This document shows, in pieces, positions 31,551 through 33,191 of a stretch of DNA of 33,191 nucleotides. This stretch comes from Marinosulfonomonas sp. (GTDB lineage Bacteria > Pseudomonadota > Alphaproteobacteria > Rhodobacterales > Rhodobacteraceae). The stretch spans positions 1-33,191 of the forward strand of contig JALSRG010000103.1 in the NCBI GenBank assembly GCA_026984915.1, given 5' to 3'. Under the pieces are notes generated by a model. The model was not told the origin of the DNA. It was given only the letters and a program-made list of their open reading frames with translations, and did not search any database. The translations under genes and the position numbers were made by a program. Position 1 is the stretch's first letter, and each line of letters starts with the position of its first letter.

Positions 31551-33191
31551 TCACTGCCGGATCCGGCGCATCTGCGGATCATAAAGCGGTGCCATGTGAA
31601 CCTTGCATTTTACCCGTTCGGTGGCCACTTCCAGTTCATAACTGCCCTCCATGATGTAATCCCGCGTCACCCCGTCCGGGTTGCGGACATAGCCGTAACC
31701 GATTGATTTATCGACGGTATAGCCAAAACCGCCCGAGGTCAGCCAGCCGACACGTTCGCCGTTGCGATAGATGGTTTCGCGGCCCAGAAGCACCACGTCG
31801 GCATCGCAGGTGAAACAGGCCATCATCTTTTTCACGCCACCGTCCGCCTGCGCCTGCGCGGCCTCGCGGCCCTTGAACGGGGTGTTGCCCTTCAGCTTCA
31901 CCGCCCAGCCAAGCCCCGCTTCCTGCGGGGTGTGGTCGGGGCCGATGTCGGCCCCCCAGGCGCGATAGCCCTTTTCCAGCCGTAGCGAGTCAATCGCGCG
32001 GTAGCCGGCATTCACCAGCCCGTGTTCCGCCCCCGCCTGCATCAGCGCCGCATAAACCGTGGTGGCGTATTCGACCGGCAGGTGCAGCTCCCACCCCAAC
32101 TCGCCAACGTAAGTCACCCGCAGGGCCAGAACAGGGCAACCTTTGATGCCGATGGTTTTGGTGCTGCCAAAGGGAAAGCCCGCGTTCGAGACATCGGCGC
32201 GGGTGACTGCTTGCAGGATGTCGCGCGCACGCGGTCCCATCAGCGACAGCACGGCGTTGGAGGAGGTGATATCGAACAGTTGGCAATTCATCCCCGCCGG
32301 AATGTTGCGGGAAATCCAGTCGAAATCATGGGTGGCAAAGCCGGTGCCGGTGACGATGTAGAATTCATCCTCCGCCACCCGTGCAATGGTCAGGTCGCAT
32401 TCGATCCCGCCGTGATCATTCAGCATTTGCGTATAGGTCAGCGCGCCGACGGGTTTGTCCACATTGTTGGCGCAAATCCAGTTCAGCGCGGCCAGCGCAT
32501 CCGGCCCTTTCAGCGCGAATTTGGCGAAGGATGTCTGGTCGAACAGCACCGCAGCCTCGCGGCACGCCTTATGCTCACGCCCGACCGCATCAAACCAGTT
32601 TTGCCGCCCGAAGCTGTAGACATCCTGCGGCGTTTCACCTGCGCCGGCAAACCAGTTCGCCCGCTCCCATCCCAGCTTTTCCCCGAAACAGGCGCCCTGA
32701 TCCTTCAGCACCTCGTAAAGCGGCGATTTGCGGCAGGGACGGCCCGAGGAATGCTCCTCGTAAGGCCAGGCCATGGTGTAGTGTTTGGCATACGCCTCGA
32801 CCGTGCGGATGCGCACCCAGTCGGTGTCGAAATGCGGTCGGCCAAAGCGGCGGATGTCGGCAGACCACAGATCAAAGGGCGGCTCGCCGTTTTTCACCCA
32901 TTCAGCCAGTGCCATGCCCGCGCCACCACCGGCGGCGATGCCAAAGGCATTGAACCCCGCGCCGACAAAGAAATTGCGCAGTTCGGGCGCTTCGCCGATG
33001 ATGAAATTGCCATCCGGCGTGAAGCTCTCCGGCCCGTTGGTCAGCGTCTTGATCCCAGCGGTTTCCAGCGCCGGCACGCGGCCCAGTGCCAGTTCCATCA
33101 ATGGTTCGAAATGGTCAAAGTTGCTGTCCAGCAGCGTATAGTGGAACCCCTCGGGGATGCCGTCCACCGCCCAGGGGATGGGGTTGGCCTC
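31551..33191 (-). CDS. GcvT-domain FAD dehydrogenase (sarcosine/dimethylglycine dehydrogenase family), 3' part
   Basis: The 5' end lies beyond the right edge; 546 codons are visible and the reading frame is open to the last base. The first 110 or so residues are the end of a DAO-type FAD domain (FTPDGNFIIGEAPE, GAGFNAFGIAAGGGAG). A linker domain follows, then a GcvT aminomethyltransferase-like domain (about 190-430, with YTQMLNDHGGIECDLT and GYRAIDSLRLEKGYRAWG) and a GcvT C-terminal barrel. Such enzymes oxidatively demethylate N-methylated amines such as dimethylglycine or sarcosine and pass the one-carbon unit to tetrahydrofolate. It is upstream of the lacI-type gene on the same strand, but 97 bases with a promoter separate them. 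Confidence 0.92.
   Translation of the reverse strand, partial: EANPIPWAVDGIPEGFHYTLLDSNFDHFEPLMELALGRVPALETAGIKTLTNGPESFTPDGNFIIGEAPELRNFFVGAGFNAFGIAAGGGAGMALAEWVKNGEPPFDLWSADIRRFGRPHFDTDWVRIRTVEAYAKHYTMAWPYEEHSSGRPCRKSPLYEVLKDQGACFGEKLGWERANWFAGAGETPQDVYSFGRQNWFDAVGREHKACREAAVLFDQTSFAKFALKGPDALAALNWICANNVDKPVGALTYTQMLNDHGGIECDLTIARVAEDEFYIVTGTGFATHDFDWISRNIPAGMNCQLFDITSSNAVLSLMGPRARDILQAVTRADVSNAGFPFGSTKTIGIKGCPVLALRVTYVGELGWELHLPVEYATTVYAALMQAGAEHGLVNAGYRAIDSLRLEKGYRAWGADIGPDHTPQEAGLGWAVKLKGNTPFKGREAAQAQADGGVKKMMACFTCDADVVLLGRETIYRNGERVGWLTSGGFGYTVDKSIGYGYVRNPDGVTRDYIMEGSYELEVATERVKCKVHMAPLYDPQMRRIRQ

Noticed and set aside
1-33191. CRISPR arrays, tRNA or rRNA genes, insertion sequences, prophage
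   Set aside because: No regularly spaced direct repeats, no cloverleaf-like or rRNA-like stretch, and no transposase, integrase or phage protein was seen on either strand by reading; a dedicated search was not possible.

Overview
The window looks like chromosomal DNA of an alphaproteobacterium, most likely Rhodobacterales (Roseobacter/Rhodobacter-like). The reasons are moderately high GC, a form II RuBisCO operon of purple-bacterial type, QMP-ordered TRAP genes, two-ATPase sugar ABC operons and a GcvT-domain FAD dehydrogenase of the sarcosine/dimethylglycine type. I see no rRNA or tRNA gene, CRISPR array, phage gene or insertion sequence. Both edges cut genes: gap at the left and the GcvT-family dehydrogenase at the right.

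Region 1 (1-6024, + strand) is a Calvin-Benson-Bassham operon: gap (3' end), pgk, class II fba, form II RuBisCO (cbbM), cbbE, a thioredoxin/AhpC-like protein and the phosphoglycolate phosphatase cbbZ. The gaps flanking cbbE carry several stem-loops and two adjoining 21-bp palindromes. A small reverse-strand membrane ORF, possibly a remnant of a larger gene, and a cluster of TGTGCAG half-sites follow.

Region 2 (6507-15604) has an RpiR-type regulator divergent from an operon: N-formylglutamate-amidohydrolase-like enzyme, TRAP transporter (small permease, large permease, binding protein), a glutamine-synthetase-family ligase, an aldehyde dehydrogenase and an iron-dependent alcohol dehydrogenase. 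It ends at a strong intrinsic terminator. The set fits a gamma-glutamylation route for an imported amine or amino alcohol: ligate to glutamate, oxidise alcohol to aldehyde to acid, then hydrolyse the gamma-amide. That reading is inference.

Region 3 (15841-20739) is a tightly coupled three-gene operon: an isoaspartyl methyltransferase fused to an erythromycin-esterase-family domain, an unrecognised 401-aa probably all-helical protein, and a family X DNA polymerase. The polymerase site is intact, but its C-terminal PHP nuclease domain has lost the metal ligands I could align. A convergent CDF metal exporter follows.

Region 4 (21751-31453, - strand) is a LacI-controlled carbohydrate or polyol locus. 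It runs lacI, a sugar-isomerase-like TIM barrel, a binding protein, two permeases, a tiny two-helix membrane protein, two ATPases and a single-chain DhaK-DhaL ketose kinase. Two matching 16-bp palindromes with a central ACGT lie upstream of lacI and of the binding-protein gene and are good candidates for the operator. The window closes with the 3' part of the GcvT-family FAD dehydrogenase (31551-33191, - strand).
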